Assembly: GCF_004363295.1 (NCBI RefSeq)
Contig: NZ_SNYQ01000003.1
Coordinates: forward strand, 62,001-126,000
From: Mesocricetibacter intestinalis
Lineage (GTDB): Bacteria; Pseudomonadota; Gammaproteobacteria; Enterobacterales; Pasteurellaceae
Length of the DNA stretch: 64,000 nucleotides
Reading direction: 5' to 3'
Part shown: in pieces, positions 37,060 to 46,424 of the stretch
How the letters are laid out: every line of letters begins with the position of its first letter
Numbering within the stretch: the stretch's first letter is position 1
Made by a program: the position numbers and the translations under genes
Notes under the pieces: model-generated
The model's input: only the letters and a program-made list of their open reading frames with translations
Database searches by the model: none
Told to the model about the DNA's origin: nothing

Positions 37060-38361
37060 ATGAAAAATCTCTTTACTAAAACCTTAGTTTCCGGCGCATT
37101 ACTTTGCGCGGCAAACGGCGCTTCGGCAGCGGCATTCCAGTTGGCCGAAATTTCCACGGCGGGTTTAGGCCGCGCCTATGCCGGTGAAGCAGCAATCGGC
37201 GATAACGCTTCCGCCGTAGCGACCAACCCGGCGCTAATGAGCTTATTTAAACGCCCGGAAATATCCATCGGCGGTGTTTACATTAATCCGGGGGTAAATT
37301 TACAGGGAGATTTTTCCGTACCTGCAATCGGCGTTAATAAGGTAAATGCCGATTATTCCGATGCTATCACCAGTAAGCTGGTTCCGCACAGCTATATGAT
37401 TTATCCGATTAACGATAAATTCGCCTTGGGCGGCGGTGTTAACGTTAATTACGGTCTGGCCACCGAATACAGCGACAGCTATAACGCGGGTATTTTCGGC
37501 GGAACCACAGATCTTACCGCAATCAACCTGAATTTAAGCGGTGCTTATCGCCTGAACGAACATTTAAGTTTCGGTCTGGGTTTTAATGCGGTACATGCCG
37601 ACGCCACCCTTTCCCGCCGTGCCGGAGCAATCGGCAACTCGCCATTAGCCAGAATATATAACCTCAATTCCAGCAGCTATCTGACCGATTTAACCGGTAA
37701 AGACTGGGGCTACGGCTGGAATGCGGGTCTGTTGTATGAATTTAACGAGCGTAACCGTATCGGTGTGGCCTATCATTCCAAAGTGGATATTAAATTCGAC
37801 GGTAATATCTCCAATGATCTGCCGGGCAGACTGGGAATGAAAAATGTCGGCGGTTATGTGGACTTATCCCTGCCGGATTACTGGGAAATCTCCGGTTATC
37901 ATAAGTTGACCGATAAGTTCGCCGTACATTACAGCTATAAACATACCAAATGGAGCCGGGTCGAACGCTTAAAAGCGCAGTTATACGCCAACGGACAGGA
38001 AGTGTTTAATAAATACGAAAACTTTAACGACACCTCCAGACTGGCTCTGGGTACCAGCTATGATGTAGATGAAAAACTGACCCTGCGCGCCGGTATCGCC
38101 TTTGACGAAAGCGCCTCCAGCACTCCTTCTTCCATCTCGATTCCGGATACGGATCGTACTTGGTACAGCCTGGGTGCCACTTATCGCTTTACCCCGGATC
38201 TCTCCCTGGATTTCGCCTACACCTATGTTAAAGGTAAAAAGAAAAGCTTTACCGAAACCGAGAGTATGACCATTAACGGTAATACAGTTACCGCAGTGGG
38301 TAACTTTACCAGCAAAGCTCAGGTCAATCTGTACGGGCTAAGCTTAAATTACCGTTTCTAA
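37060..38361 (+). CDS. OmpP1/FadL-family outer-membrane transporter
   Basis: The 433-residue protein has a signal peptide (KTLVSGALLCAANGASA, cleavage near residue 24). It is followed by the FadL hatch-type N-terminus AAFQLAEISTAGLGRAYAGEAAIGDNASAVATNPALM (cut), including the conserved NPA. Many amphipathic beta-strands follow, and the C-terminal Phe (LYGLSLNYRF) is typical of an outer-membrane barrel. FadL relatives move long-chain fatty acids or other hydrophobic compounds; in Haemophilus the family member is the surface antigen P1. The substrate is not certain here. It has its own terminator and is probably monocistronic. Confidence 0.9.
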   Translation: MKNLFTKTLVSGALLCAANGASAAAFQLAEISTAGLGRAYAGEAAIGDNASAVATNPALMSLFKRPEISIGGVYINPGVNLQGDFSVPAIGVNKVNADYSDAITSKLVPHSYMIYPINDKFALGGGVNVNYGLATEYSDSYNAGIFGGTTDLTAINLNLSGAYRLNEHLSFGLGFNAVHADATLSRRAGAIGNSPLARIYNLNSSSYLTDLTGKDWGYGWNAGLLYEFNERNRIGVAYHSKVDIKFDGNISNDLPGRLGMKNVGGYVDLSLPDYWEISGYHKLTDKFAVHYSYKHTKWSRVERLKAQLYANGQEVFNKYENFNDTSRLALGTSYDVDEKLTLRAGIAFDESASSTPSSISIPDTDRTWYSLGATYRFTPDLSLDFAYTYVKGKKKSFTETESMTINGNTVTAVGNFTSKAQVNLYGLSLNYRF

Positions 38362-38383
38362 TCGGGGCAAAATATCCCATAAT

Positions 38384-38408
38384 AGCGTATCTTCGGATAC
38401 GCTTTTTT
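38384..38408 (+). terminator. Intrinsic terminator of the fadL-like gene
   Basis: AGCGTATC-TTCG-GATACGCT, an 8-bp stem with a stable UUCG tetraloop, followed by six T residues. Confidence 0.92.
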
Positions 38409-38449
38409 ATTTCCGGATAAGCAAGGACAGTAACTAAGGAAAGCGAAAT

Positions 38450-39001
38450 ATGCACAACAAGACGCAACCCATCTATTACAGTTATTACCATTCTCCCGTA
38501 GGCCGGCTGCTGATGCTGGCGAAAGAAAATAAACTCACCAATCTCGACTTTGAAACGGAGCAAATTGCGCCCAATCCGAAATGGGTTTTAAAGGACGAGT
38601 TGCCTTTATTCGAACAGGTAAAAACGGCGCTGACCGCTTATTTCAACGGAGAAAAGCCTGATTTCGATGCGCTCCCCCTCGCCCCCGAAGGAACCCCTTT
38701 TCAATGCAGCGTATGGCAGGCGCTACGCCAAATCGGTTATGGCGAAAGCGGCAACTATGCGCAGCTGGCACAGGCTATCGGACGTCCGAAAGCGGTTCGT
38801 GCCGTGGGCGGTGCGGTGGGCAGTAATCCTATCAGCATTATTATTCCCTGCCATCGCATTCTGGGAAAATCCGGACAACTCACCGGATTCGGCGGCGGTC
38901 TGCCGGTAAAACGTCGGCTGCTGCAACTGGAAGGTATCCTCTATGTGGATAAAGGCGTAGAATACGTAAAACAGAAATTACTGAAAAAATATCGGGCCTA
39001 A
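38450..39001 (+). CDS. ogt: Methylated-DNA-protein cysteine methyltransferase
   Basis: Ogt repairs O6-methylguanine and O4-methylthymine by taking the alkyl group onto its own Cys, a suicide reaction. The 183-residue product has the N-terminal ribonuclease-like domain ([19 protein letters not shown]) and the DNA-binding/active domain with [19 protein letters not shown] and the acceptor Cys in [22 protein letters not shown] (cut). It lacks an Ada-type N-terminal transcription domain. mutH follows 46 nt later, so two DNA-repair genes are adjacent. Confidence 0.93.
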   Translation: MHNKTQPIYYSYYHSPVGRLLMLAKENKLTNLDFETEQIAPNPKWVLKDELPLFEQVKTALTAYFNGEKPDFDALPLAPEGTPFQCSVWQALRQIGYGESGNYAQLAQAIGRPKAVRAVGGAVGSNPISIIIPCHRILGKSGQLTGFGGGLPVKRRLLQLEGILYVDKGVEYVKQKLLKKYRA

Positions 39002-39047
39002 GCATTTCAGAGCGCCCGAAAAAACCGATAAAAACCACCGCACTTTT

Positions 39048-39716
39048 ATGACAGTACCGCACAGCGAGCAGGAATTACTCGACCGCGCCAAAGCCATTGC
39101 CGGATTAAAGCTGGCCGAGCTGGCACAAAGTTTAAAGCTGAATGTCCCGCCGGATTTAAAACGGGATAAGGGTTGGGTCGGCACTCTAATCGAACGGGCG
39201 CTGGGCGCCGATGCCGGCAGTAAACCGGAGCAGGATTTTCCCCATCTCGGTATCGAGCTGAAAACCATTCCCATCAATGGCGAAGGCTATCCGTTGGAAA
39301 CCACCTTTGTCAGCCTCGCCCCCTTAATCCGCAATAGCGGTATCGACTGGCGCCATTCCCATTTACGCGCCAAATTATCCAAAGTACTTTGGATTCCGGT
39401 GCAGGGGGAGCGCAGTATTCCCCTCGGCGAGCGTTATATCGGCAGCCCCATTCTATGGCAACCCGATCCGCTACAGGAAGCCCAACTGCAACGGGACTGG
39501 GAAGAACTGATGGACTACATTGTGCTGGGCAAGGTAGGGCAAATTCATGCGGGTATCGGCGAAGTACTGCAACTCCGCCCCAAAGGCGCAAACCGCCGGG
39601 CCAGAACCAAAGCGGTTGACGAACGGGGAAGGATTATCGACGCTTTGCCCCTCGGCTTTTATTTACGCAAAAATTTCACCGCGCGGATTTTGCAGAATTT
39701 TTTACAAAACAGATAA
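39048..39716 (+). CDS. mutH: DNA mismatch repair endonuclease MutH
   Basis: MutH nicks the unmethylated strand at hemimethylated GATC sites when activated by MutS-MutL. The 222-residue product keeps the catalytic D-x(n)-E-x-K: Asp in [17 protein letters not shown] with Glu and Lys in IELKTI. The strand [21 protein letters not shown] and the C-terminal [13 protein letters not shown] are typical of the family. A USS lies 3 nt before the start codon. ygdQ follows, as in enterics (mutH-ygdQ). Confidence 0.95.
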   Translation: MTVPHSEQELLDRAKAIAGLKLAELAQSLKLNVPPDLKRDKGWVGTLIERALGADAGSKPEQDFPHLGIELKTIPINGEGYPLETTFVSLAPLIRNSGIDWRHSHLRAKLSKVLWIPVQGERSIPLGERYIGSPILWQPDPLQEAQLQRDWEELMDYIVLGKVGQIHAGIGEVLQLRPKGANRRARTKAVDERGRIIDALPLGFYLRKNFTARILQNFLQNR

Positions 39717-39795
39717 TTTCTCTTTGCATTTTTTATACAAAATTATATGATTTGCAACCTTAAACTACTCTACTCAATTTACACAAAGGTTCGTT

Positions 39796-40521
39796 ATGTT
39801 TGAATGGATGGCCAGCCCGGAAGCCTGGGTCGCTTTATTTACCTTAACCGCACTTGAAATCGTACTCGGTATCGATAACATCATCTTTATCAGCATACTG
39901 GTGGGCAGACTGCCCGAAGCGAAACGCCAAATGGCGCGCATTATCGGCCTCAGCCTGGCAATGGGGATGCGAATCCTGCTGCTGCTTTCACTGGCCTGGA
40001 TTATGCGCCTGACCGAACCGCTATTCGTCGCTCTCGGCCAGGAAATTTCCGGTCGCGATCTGATCTTATTGCTGGGCGGTCTGTTTCTGGTGGCTAAAAG
40101 TACCCATGAAATTCATCATTCCATGACGCCGGAACATACGGAAGGCGAACATGGCAGCGCGAAGAAAAAAGCCAATTTTATCGCCACCCTAATCCAGATT
40201 GCATTATTGGATATCGTATTCTCGTTAGACTCCGTAATTACCGCAGTAGGTATGGCAAAGAATATCGAAGTAATGATTCTGGCGATTATTATTGCCGTTG
40301 CCATTATGATGTTGGCCGCCAAACCTATCGGCGATTTCGTAGAAACCCACCCGACCCTGAAGATACTGGCATTGGCCTTTTTAATTCTGATCGGGGTCAG
40401 CCTGATTGCGGAAAGCTTGGATTTCCATATTCCGAAGGGCTACATTTATTTCGCCATGGCCTTTTCCGTGGTGGTGGAAATTATCAATATCCGAATGCGC
40501 AAGCATATTACCAAACCTTAA
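39796..40521 (+). CDS. ygdQ: TerC-family membrane protein YgdQ
   Basis: The 241-residue protein has seven hydrophobic segments and the TerC family signatures LEIVLGIDNIIFISIL near the N-terminus and LLDIVFSLDSVITAVGMA in the middle. The paired Asp residues inside the membrane suggest cation handling. TerC proteins are linked to metal, particularly manganese, homeostasis and tellurite resistance; the specific role of YgdQ is not known. Adjacent to mutH as in E. coli. A USS lies at the 5' end. Confidence 0.9.
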   Translation: MFEWMASPEAWVALFTLTALEIVLGIDNIIFISILVGRLPEAKRQMARIIGLSLAMGMRILLLLSLAWIMRLTEPLFVALGQEISGRDLILLLGGLFLVAKSTHEIHHSMTPEHTEGEHGSAKKKANFIATLIQIALLDIVFSLDSVITAVGMAKNIEVMILAIIIAVAIMMLAAKPIGDFVETHPTLKILALAFLILIGVSLIAESLDFHIPKGYIYFAMAFSVVVEIINIRMRKHITKP

Positions 40522-40530
40522 TTCATTCCG

Positions 40531-40558
40531 GGGACGCTGCAATGCGTCCCTTATTTTT
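40531..40558 (+). terminator. Intrinsic terminator of ygdQ
   Basis: GGGACGC and GCGTCCC form a 7-bp stem with a 6-nt loop followed by TTATTTTT. Confidence 0.85.
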
Positions 40559-40649
40559 CCTTAATTTTTATCCCTATGCCCCTCAGCCAATGCCGATTCT
40601 TCCTTGCCAAAAACCACAGGGAAAAACGACCGCACTTTTTAACTAAAAT

Positions 40650-40663
40650 GTGATAAGGATCAA
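40650..40663. promoter_or_regulatory. FNR-like site upstream of nrdD
   Basis: GTGATAAGGATCAA matches TTGAT-N4-ATCAA at nine of ten positions. Anaerobic activation of nrdDG by FNR is established in E. coli; the site lies about 206 nt upstream of the start codon here. Confidence 0.55.
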
Positions 40664-40808
40664 AAAAATTAACTTTTATTTTCCCCCTTTTCAGCCCGCT
40701 TTTCAGCCGCCGCCCCAACTTTCCCGTTGTAAATACAGGCAATAAGGCTTTTTAGGAAATTGCAAGAGTCTAAAACAAGCATATTTAATATGGTTGAATT
40801 TCAAATAT

Positions 40809-40856
40809 ATTCTATATATAGTGCATCAATCTAATTTAAGGCACAATATATAGGAA
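40809..40856. promoter_or_regulatory. Tandem NrdR boxes upstream of nrdD
   Basis: Two cores, CTATATATAG (40812-40821) and CAATATATAG (40844-40853), fit the NrdR core CWATATATWG. They are 32 bp apart start to start, about three helical turns, the arrangement usual for NrdR. The second box covers the Shine-Dalgarno TAGGA, only a few bases before the ATG. Confidence 0.8.
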
Positions 40857-40862
40857 AATGTC

Positions 40863-42989
40863 ATGCACTCATTCTTAGTGATCAAAAGGGACGGTTCCCG
40901 TTCTTCCTTTGAAATTCAGCGCATCATTAATGCAATCAAAAAAGCGGCGCAGGCGGTAAATATTCAGGACGACCGCTACTGTCATCAAATCGGGCAGCAG
41001 GTCTGCGAGGAGATTTTCAGCAATTATCAGCATGAAATCGATATCAGCCGGATTCAACAGGTGGTTGAAAACCAACTGATGCAGAGCAAATATCCGCAAA
41101 TTGCCCGAGTTTATATTGAATATCGCCATGATCGCGATCTGGCGCGGGAAAAACGCAGCCGCCTTACCAAAGAAATCGAAGGGTTGGTACAGCAAAGCAA
41201 TATGGAATTGCTGAATGAAAACGCCAATAAGGACGCTAAGGTGATTCCGACTCAGCGCGACCTGCTGGCAGGAATAGTGGCTAAACATTACGCCAAGTCC
41301 TATATTCTGCCGCGCGATGTGGTGGAAGCGCACGAAAAGGGGGAAATCCATTATCATGATTTGGACTACGCTCCCTTCTTCCCGATGTTTAACTGCATGC
41401 TGGTGGATCTGAAAGGTATGCTGACGCGCGGTTTCAAAATGGGAAATGCGGAAATCGAACCGCCGAAATCCATAGGTACCGCCACCGCAGTAACCGCCCA
41501 GATTATTGCCCAGGTAGCCAGCCATATTTACGGCGGCACCACCATTAACCGGATTGACGAAGTACTGGAACCCTATGTACAGCAAAGCTATGAAAAACAT
41601 CTGAAAACCGCCGCACAATGGCAAATCGCCGATGCCGAAGGCTATGCCCGTGCGCTCATCGAAAAAGAATGTTTCGATGCTTTCCAGTCTCTCGAATATG
41701 AAGTAAATACATTACATACCTCAAACGGGCAAACCCCTTTCGTTACCTTCGGCTTTGGGCTGGGTACCAGCTGGCAGGCACGTTTGATCCAGCAATCGAT
41801 TCTGAAAAACCGTATCCGCGGGCTGGGAAAAAACAATAAAACGCCGGTCTTCCCGAAACTGGTATTTACGATTAAAAAAGGCGTAAACCAGTCCGCCGCC
41901 GATCCGAACTACGATATTAAGCGCTTGGCGTTGGAATGCGCTTCCAAACGTATGTATCCGGATATTCTGAACTATGAACAGGTAGTGAAAGTTACCGGTT
42001 CCTTTAAAGCGCCGATGGGTTGCCGCAGTTTCTTAGGCGCCTATGAAGAAAACGGCGAGCTTCAGCACGACGGACGCAATAATCTCGGGGTTGTCAGTCT
42101 AAACCTGCCGCGTATTGCCATTGAGGCGCAGGGAGATGAAAAACGTTTCTTCGCTATTCTGGATCAGCGCCTTGAAATTGCTAAAAAAGCGCTGATGACC
42201 CGTATCGCCCGGTTGGAAAACACTAAAGCCCGGGTTGCGCCTATTCTGTATATGGAAGGGGCCTGCGGCGTGCGTCTGAAAGCGGAAGATAATGTAGCGC
42301 AAATCTTTAAAAACGGGCGTGCTTCCATATCTCTCGGTTATATCGGTATTTATGAAACCGTTAATGCGCTGTATAACAATCAGCATATTTACGACGATCA
42401 AAATCTGCGCCGTAAGGGAATCGCCATCGTCGCCTATTTAAGCCGTGCGGCAAATGCCTGGAAAGCGGAAACCGGCTATGCCTTCAGCCTGTATTCCACA
42501 CCGAGCGAAAATCTGTGCGATCGCTTCTGTCGGTTGGATACGAAAGAATTCGGTATTATCAAAGGGGTAACGGATAAGGGGTACTACACTAACAGTTATC
42601 ATCTTGATGTGGAGAAAAAAGTAAATCCGTACGACAAATTGGATTTTGAAATGCCTTATCCGCCATTAGCCAGCGGCGGCTTTATCTGCTACGGCGAATA
42701 TCCGAATATTCAGCATAATTTGAAAGCCTTGGAAGACGTTTGGGATTACAGCTATGATCGAGTGCCTTATTATGGTACCAATACGCCCATCGACGAATGC
42801 TACGAATGCGGTTACAGCGGAGAGTTCGAATGCACCAGCAAGGGCTTTACCTGTCCGAAATGCGGTAACCACAACAGCGAAACGGTTTCCGTAACCCGCC
42901 GGGTGTGCGGTTATCTGGGCAGTCCGGATGCCCGTCCTTTTAATGCAGGTAAGCAGGAAGAAGTGAAACGCCGGGTCAAACATCTGTAA
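40863..42989 (+). CDS. nrdD: Anaerobic ribonucleoside-triphosphate reductase
   Basis: NrdD is the oxygen-sensitive class III reductase that makes dNTPs from NTPs with a glycyl radical. The 708-residue product has an N-terminal ATP cone (FLVIKRDGSRSSFEIQRIINAI) and the catalytic barrel. Near the C-terminus it has a four-Cys zinc site (ECYECGYSGEFEC and TCPKCGNH) and the radical loop RRVCGYLGSPDARPFNAGKQ, with the glycyl residue near 683. It ends a few residues earlier than the E. coli protein. nrdG follows and activates it. Confidence 0.97.
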   Translation: MHSFLVIKRDGSRSSFEIQRIINAIKKAAQAVNIQDDRYCHQIGQQVCEEIFSNYQHEIDISRIQQVVENQLMQSKYPQIARVYIEYRHDRDLAREKRSRLTKEIEGLVQQSNMELLNENANKDAKVIPTQRDLLAGIVAKHYAKSYILPRDVVEAHEKGEIHYHDLDYAPFFPMFNCMLVDLKGMLTRGFKMGNAEIEPPKSIGTATAVTAQIIAQVASHIYGGTTINRIDEVLEPYVQQSYEKHLKTAAQWQIADAEGYARALIEKECFDAFQSLEYEVNTLHTSNGQTPFVTFGFGLGTSWQARLIQQSILKNRIRGLGKNNKTPVFPKLVFTIKKGVNQSAADPNYDIKRLALECASKRMYPDILNYEQVVKVTGSFKAPMGCRSFLGAYEENGELQHDGRNNLGVVSLNLPRIAIEAQGDEKRFFAILDQRLEIAKKALMTRIARLENTKARVAPILYMEGACGVRLKAEDNVAQIFKNGRASISLGYIGIYETVNALYNNQHIYDDQNLRRKGIAIVAYLSRAANAWKAETGYAFSLYSTPSENLCDRFCRLDTKEFGIIKGVTDKGYYTNSYHLDVEKKVNPYDKLDFEMPYPPLASGGFICYGEYPNIQHNLKALEDVWDYSYDRVPYYGTNTPIDECYECGYSGEFECTSKGFTCPKCGNHNSETVSVTRRVCGYLGSPDARPFNAGKQEEVKRRVKHL

Positions 42990-43027
42990 AAAACTTTTAG
43001 TAAAACCACCGCACTTTGGATAAAACG

Positions 43028-43057
43028 GCGCTGCATTTTAAGAGAGAAATGCAGCGC
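43028..43057 (+). terminator. Hairpin between nrdD and nrdG
   Basis: GCGCTGCATTT and AAATGCAGCGC form a perfect 11-bp stem with an 8-nt loop. Only a short T-stretch follows (GGATTTATT), so it probably attenuates nrdG or protects the nrdD message rather than ending transcription. Confidence 0.6.
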
Positions 43058-43098
43058 GGATTTATTCCTCTGCCGCGGCTTGCTAGCGATTAAAGCAA

Positions 43099-43566
43099 AT
43101 GAATTATCTGCAATATTATCCCGTGGATGTGGTTAACGGCGAAGGAACGCGCTGCACCCTGTTTGTCAGCGGCTGCGAACATGGCTGCAAGGGTTGTTAT
43201 AATCAGAAAAGTTGGTCCTTTAGCGCCGGCGTCCCCTTTGATCATGCCATGGAAGAGCGAATCATTCGGGATTTACAGGATACCCGCATTAAACGCCAAG
43301 GATTAAGCCTGTCGGGCGGCGACCCCTTGCACCCGCGTAATGCGGAGGCCTTACTGCCCTTAGTACGACGTATAAAAGAGGAATGTCCGGATAAAGATAT
43401 TTGGGTCTGGAGCGGCTACCGTCTGACGGAACTGGAAGGCGTTCAGTTACAGATGCTCCCCTATATCGATGTATTGATTGACGGTAAATTTATCAAAGCC
43501 TTGGCGGATCCCGCCCTGCTATGGCGCGGCTCCGCAAATCAGCTTATTCACCGCTTTAAATTATAA
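43099..43566 (+). CDS. nrdG: Anaerobic ribonucleotide reductase activating protein
   Basis: NrdG is the radical-SAM activase that abstracts hydrogen from the NrdD glycine. The 155-residue product has the [4Fe-4S]-binding C-x3-C-x2-C in SGCEHGCKGCYNQKSW and the Gly-rich SAM region LSLSGGDPLHPRN. DIWVWSGYRLTELEG follows. It starts MNYLQYYPVDVVNGEGTRC, close to E. coli. The ribosome-binding site is weak and a USS lies in the interval to nrdD. Confidence 0.96.
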   Translation: MNYLQYYPVDVVNGEGTRCTLFVSGCEHGCKGCYNQKSWSFSAGVPFDHAMEERIIRDLQDTRIKRQGLSLSGGDPLHPRNAEALLPLVRRIKEECPDKDIWVWSGYRLTELEGVQLQMLPYIDVLIDGKFIKALADPALLWRGSANQLIHRFKL

Positions 43567-43614
43567 ATATAGCGCAGAGGAGAGGCGCCAGATTATCGTT
43601 CTTAAGCTATATTT
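43565..43614. repeat. Inverted repeat between nrdG and apaH
   Basis: AAATATAGC and GCTATATTT, 9-bp arms around a 32-nt spacer, span the space between two convergent genes. It may act as a bidirectional terminator, but it is AT-rich with a long loop. Confidence 0.35.
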
Positions 43615-44441
43615 CAGGCCCAGCGGTAATCTTTTAAAGCAGGTTGTACAAAGTAACGCTTATCTTCCCAGCGCAGCATGGTCAGCCGGTTATTCCATAC
43701 ACAACCCGTATCCAGCGCATAAATATTCTCCGGCGTCGGCGTATCCACCAGGCTGGCCCAATGGCCAAAAACGATATTGAGCTGCTTATACAGGGGATTC
43801 TCCAATTTAAACCAAGGTAATAACTCGGGCGGAGCTTGCTCCGGCGGCGCCTTGCAGGCGAAATCCAGACGATGATCCCGATAACAGAAGCGCATACGGG
43901 TGAAGACGTTGATAATATAGCGTAACCGCTCAAAGCCGCTTAAATTTTCGTTCCAGCGTTCCGGATAATTCTGATACATGGCTCTTAGCAGCTCATGGTA
44001 ATCATCGCCGCGCAGTACATTTTCCACTTCCGCCGCACAAGCAAGAGCGCAGCTTAAATCCCAGTCGGGAGAAATCCCCGCATGCGTCATCACAAAATTC
44101 CGTTGCCGATTATAAACCAACAGCGGTTGGCGGCGCAGCCAATCAATGAGCGCCTCAAAGTCTGCAGCGGCGAAAATCCCTTCCACCCGATCACAGGCTT
44201 TCACTTTTTTAATCCCCAATGCCGTGGCTATCAAATGCAAATCATGATTGCCCAACACGGTCTGCGCCGCCGCGCCGAGGGATTTCACCAGGCGCAAACA
44301 ATCCAGCGATTTATCCCCGCGCGCCACCAAATCTCCCACCAGATACAGATGATCCGAGGCCGGATCAAACTTCACTCGATCCAGCAGGCTGCGCAATTCA
44401 TCATAGCAACCCTGTAAATCGCCGACCAAATATGTGGCCAT
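43614..44441 (-). CDS. apaH: Diadenosine tetraphosphatase (symmetrical)
   Basis: ApaH splits Ap4A into two ADP and also removes Np4A-type RNA caps in enterics. The 275-residue metallophosphatase has the motifs [35 protein letters not shown] and [10 protein letters not shown], which together bind two metal ions. It lies 12 nt downstream of rsmA. apaG, which usually sits between rsmA and apaH, is absent. Confidence 0.97.
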   Translation of the reverse strand: MATYLVGDLQGCYDELRSLLDRVKFDPASDHLYLVGDLVARGDKSLDCLRLVKSLGAAAQTVLGNHDLHLIATALGIKKVKACDRVEGIFAAADFEALIDWLRRQPLLVYNRQRNFVMTHAGISPDWDLSCALACAAEVENVLRGDDYHELLRAMYQNYPERWNENLSGFERLRYIINVFTRMRFCYRDHRLDFACKAPPEQAPPELLPWFKLENPLYKQLNIVFGHWASLVDTPTPENIYALDTGCVWNNRLTMLRWEDKRYFVQPALKDYRWA

Positions 44442-44453
44442 AATATAACTCGC

Positions 44454-45320
44454 TTAGTCTTCGGAATCTTGCATTAGTTGCTTATTATCAACCTGATCCG
44501 GCGGGTTATCCGCCAACCAGTTGGCCAGGCGGCTATAGTCCGCTACGGATAAATTTTCCGCCCTGGCGTTGGCATCTATACCCAATGCGCTCAAACAGTC
44601 CGCACTAAAGAGAGAAGACAGGGCGTTACGCAGGGTTTTGCGCCGCTGATTAAAGGCTTGGCTGCATACTCGGTTCAGCCAGTATAAATCCTTCACCGGA
44701 TAAGGCAGCTTAGCATGAGGAATCAGGCGTACCACCGCAGAATCCACCTTAGGCGCCGGTTTAAAGGCGCTCGGCGGCACTTCAAGCACGGGCATTACCC
44801 GGCAAAAATACTGCGCCATCACACTAAGACGCCCGTAAGCTTTGCTGTTCGGCGCTGCGCATAAGCGTTTGACCACTTCCTTTTGCAGCATAAAATGCAT
44901 ATCCTGAATCAATTGGTGAAATTGAAACAGATGAAACATCAGCGGAGTAGAAATATTGTAGGGCAAATTACCGAATACGCGCAGCTTCTGCCCTTTCTGT
45001 GCCAGATTCTGTTCCTGATACAAAGCGGCAAAATCAAACTGCATGGCGTCCTGTTCGATTACCCTCAGCTTCTGGTGTAAGAAGGGGTGATGACGTAAAC
45101 GCTCTGCCAAATCGCGATCCAACTCTATCACCGTCAGATGATCGATTTGCTCCGCTACGGGTTCGGTCAACGCACCGAGGCCGGGGCCGATTTCAATTAA
45201 AAATTGATCCCGCTGCGGATAAATTGCCGCAACGATACTTTCAATCACCTGCGTATCATGCAGGAAGTTCTGCCCGAATCTTTTACGGGCGGTATGTCCT
45301 AAATGTTTTTTTGAATTCAT
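44454..45320 (-). CDS. rsmA: 16S rRNA dimethyladenosine transferase
   Basis: RsmA (KsgA) dimethylates two adjacent adenines in the 3' helix of 16S rRNA during late 30S assembly; its loss gives kasugamycin resistance. The 288-residue product has the SAM-binding block [18 protein letters not shown] and [16 protein letters not shown], and the catalytic motif [19 protein letters not shown]-terminal helical domain follows ([20 protein letters not shown]). A terminator separates it from surA upstream, so the enteric surA-pdxA-rsmA-apaGH operon is split here. Confidence 0.97.
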   Translation of the reverse strand: MNSKKHLGHTARKRFGQNFLHDTQVIESIVAAIYPQRDQFLIEIGPGLGALTEPVAEQIDHLTVIELDRDLAERLRHHPFLHQKLRVIEQDAMQFDFAALYQEQNLAQKGQKLRVFGNLPYNISTPLMFHLFQFHQLIQDMHFMLQKEVVKRLCAAPNSKAYGRLSVMAQYFCRVMPVLEVPPSAFKPAPKVDSAVVRLIPHAKLPYPVKDLYWLNRVCSQAFNQRRKTLRNALSSLFSADCLSALGIDANARAENLSVADYSRLANWLADNPPDQVDNKQLMQDSED

Positions 45321-45372
45321 AATTTTATGGATATCAGTGCCTTAGTGAAGGGCAATAACAATAATTCGGGGT

Positions 45373-45403
45373 AAAAACAAGCATCCCGACCTAAGCCGGG
45401 ATG
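45373..45403 (-). terminator. Intrinsic terminator of surA
   Basis: On the minus strand CATCCCG and CGGGATG form a 7-bp stem with an 8-nt loop, followed by CTTGTTTTT. Confidence 0.8.
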
Positions 45404-45411
45404 ATTATATA

Positions 45412-46359
45412 TTATTTGGTCAGATATTTAATCTCCGCCCCCTTGCGTAAGGCTTTCACCCAGTCTCTCGACTCTTCCTGCAACTGGCGGTTGACTAAGG
45501 TTTCATAAGCTTTCTGACGGTAGGCGTCTTCCGTTTTATCTCCCTGACGCTGATCCGTTACCTGCAAAATATGCCAGCCGTATTCGGTTTTGAAAGGTGC
45601 GGAAATCGCTCCCTGCTTCGTGGTTTTAATGCTATGGGCAAAAGCGCCCACATAGTTTTCCGGGAAAGCAAAACCTAAATCCCCCCCGTTGGCACCGGAC
45701 AGATAATCCTTGGAATAATCTTTTGCCGCCTGTTCGAAACTGGTTTTGCCGGCTAGAATATCGCTGCGTACCTGCGCCAACTTCGCCTTAGCCTGGGCAT
45801 CATTCAATAAAGGATTAAGCTTTAATAAAATATGGCGTACTCGGTACTGAGTGCCGGTTATCTGCGCTTTTTTACCGGAATTTTTAGCCTGCTGCAACAT
45901 ATCCCGACTCAGACTTTCCACCTGCTCGCGAGTTACATCGATATTTTTACCTATGCTACGGTTACGCACTTCCGCCATTAAAATCTGATTGGCAAGGTTA
46001 GCACGGAACTGGCTGAGGCTCATTCCCTGATAATCCAACGCATCTAGCAGCTGACCGTAAGTCAGACCGTTCTGCGCCGCAATATTTTCCATTGCCAAAT
46101 CAATCTGTGAAGCGTCCACCACTACGCCGGACTCGCTTACCGCTTTTTGCACCAATATATCGTCAATAATTTTATCCAGCGCCTTAGCCCGGTTAGCTTC
46201 CGTATTCGCTCGTTTTCCCAATGCCCGTTGCAACTGGCTTTCCAATACCGGAATGCCGTCTACGGTGGCCACTACCTGTTCCAGCGCCTGTGCGCCGCCG
46301 GAAAAAACCATTGTTCCGAGCATTAAAAAGAATAAGGATTTCAAATTAGCTAATTTCAT
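45412..46359 (-). CDS. surA: SurA periplasmic chaperone with a single parvulin domain
   Basis: SurA chaperones unfolded outer-membrane proteins to the BAM complex. The 315-residue product has a signal peptide (LKSLFFLMLGTMVFSGGAQA, cleavage near residue 26) and the N-terminal chaperone domain (VVATVDGIPVLESQLQRAL). It then has one parvulin-type PPIase domain (VRHILLKL, DYSKDYLSGANGGDLGFAF, TEYGWHILQV) and a C-terminal helix. E. coli SurA is over 420 residues with two parvulin domains, so one is missing; a one-domain form is normal in Haemophilus. I start at MKLANLKS, with a GGCGGA-like site 7 nt upstream. Confidence 0.92.
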   Translation of the reverse strand: MKLANLKSLFFLMLGTMVFSGGAQALEQVVATVDGIPVLESQLQRALGKRANTEANRAKALDKIIDDILVQKAVSESGVVVDASQIDLAMENIAAQNGLTYGQLLDALDYQGMSLSQFRANLANQILMAEVRNRSIGKNIDVTREQVESLSRDMLQQAKNSGKKAQITGTQYRVRHILLKLNPLLNDAQAKAKLAQVRSDILAGKTSFEQAAKDYSKDYLSGANGGDLGFAFPENYVGAFAHSIKTTKQGAISAPFKTEYGWHILQVTDQRQGDKTEDAYRQKAYETLVNRQLQEESRDWVKALRKGAEIKYLTK

Positions 46360-46424
46360 TATGCATTCCGCCATCAAGTTAAAAATATGTTTTTTAGATT
46401 AAAGCCCGGTTAAAAAGTTCAATC

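Larger units (their letters stand above)
40559..40862. promoter_or_regulatory. nrdD upstream control region
   Basis: About 300 nt without a supported gene. It contains a USS at 40629, an FNR-like site at 40650 and two NrdR boxes near the start codon. The remainder is AT-rich with several TATAAT-like stretches, so the exact promoter cannot be fixed. Confidence 0.6.

Noticed and set aside
40875-41624. 249-codon open frame on the minus strand inside nrdD
   Set aside because: It is fully antisense to a strongly conserved enzyme, has no family features and no ribosome-binding site; it arises from codon bias of the real gene.
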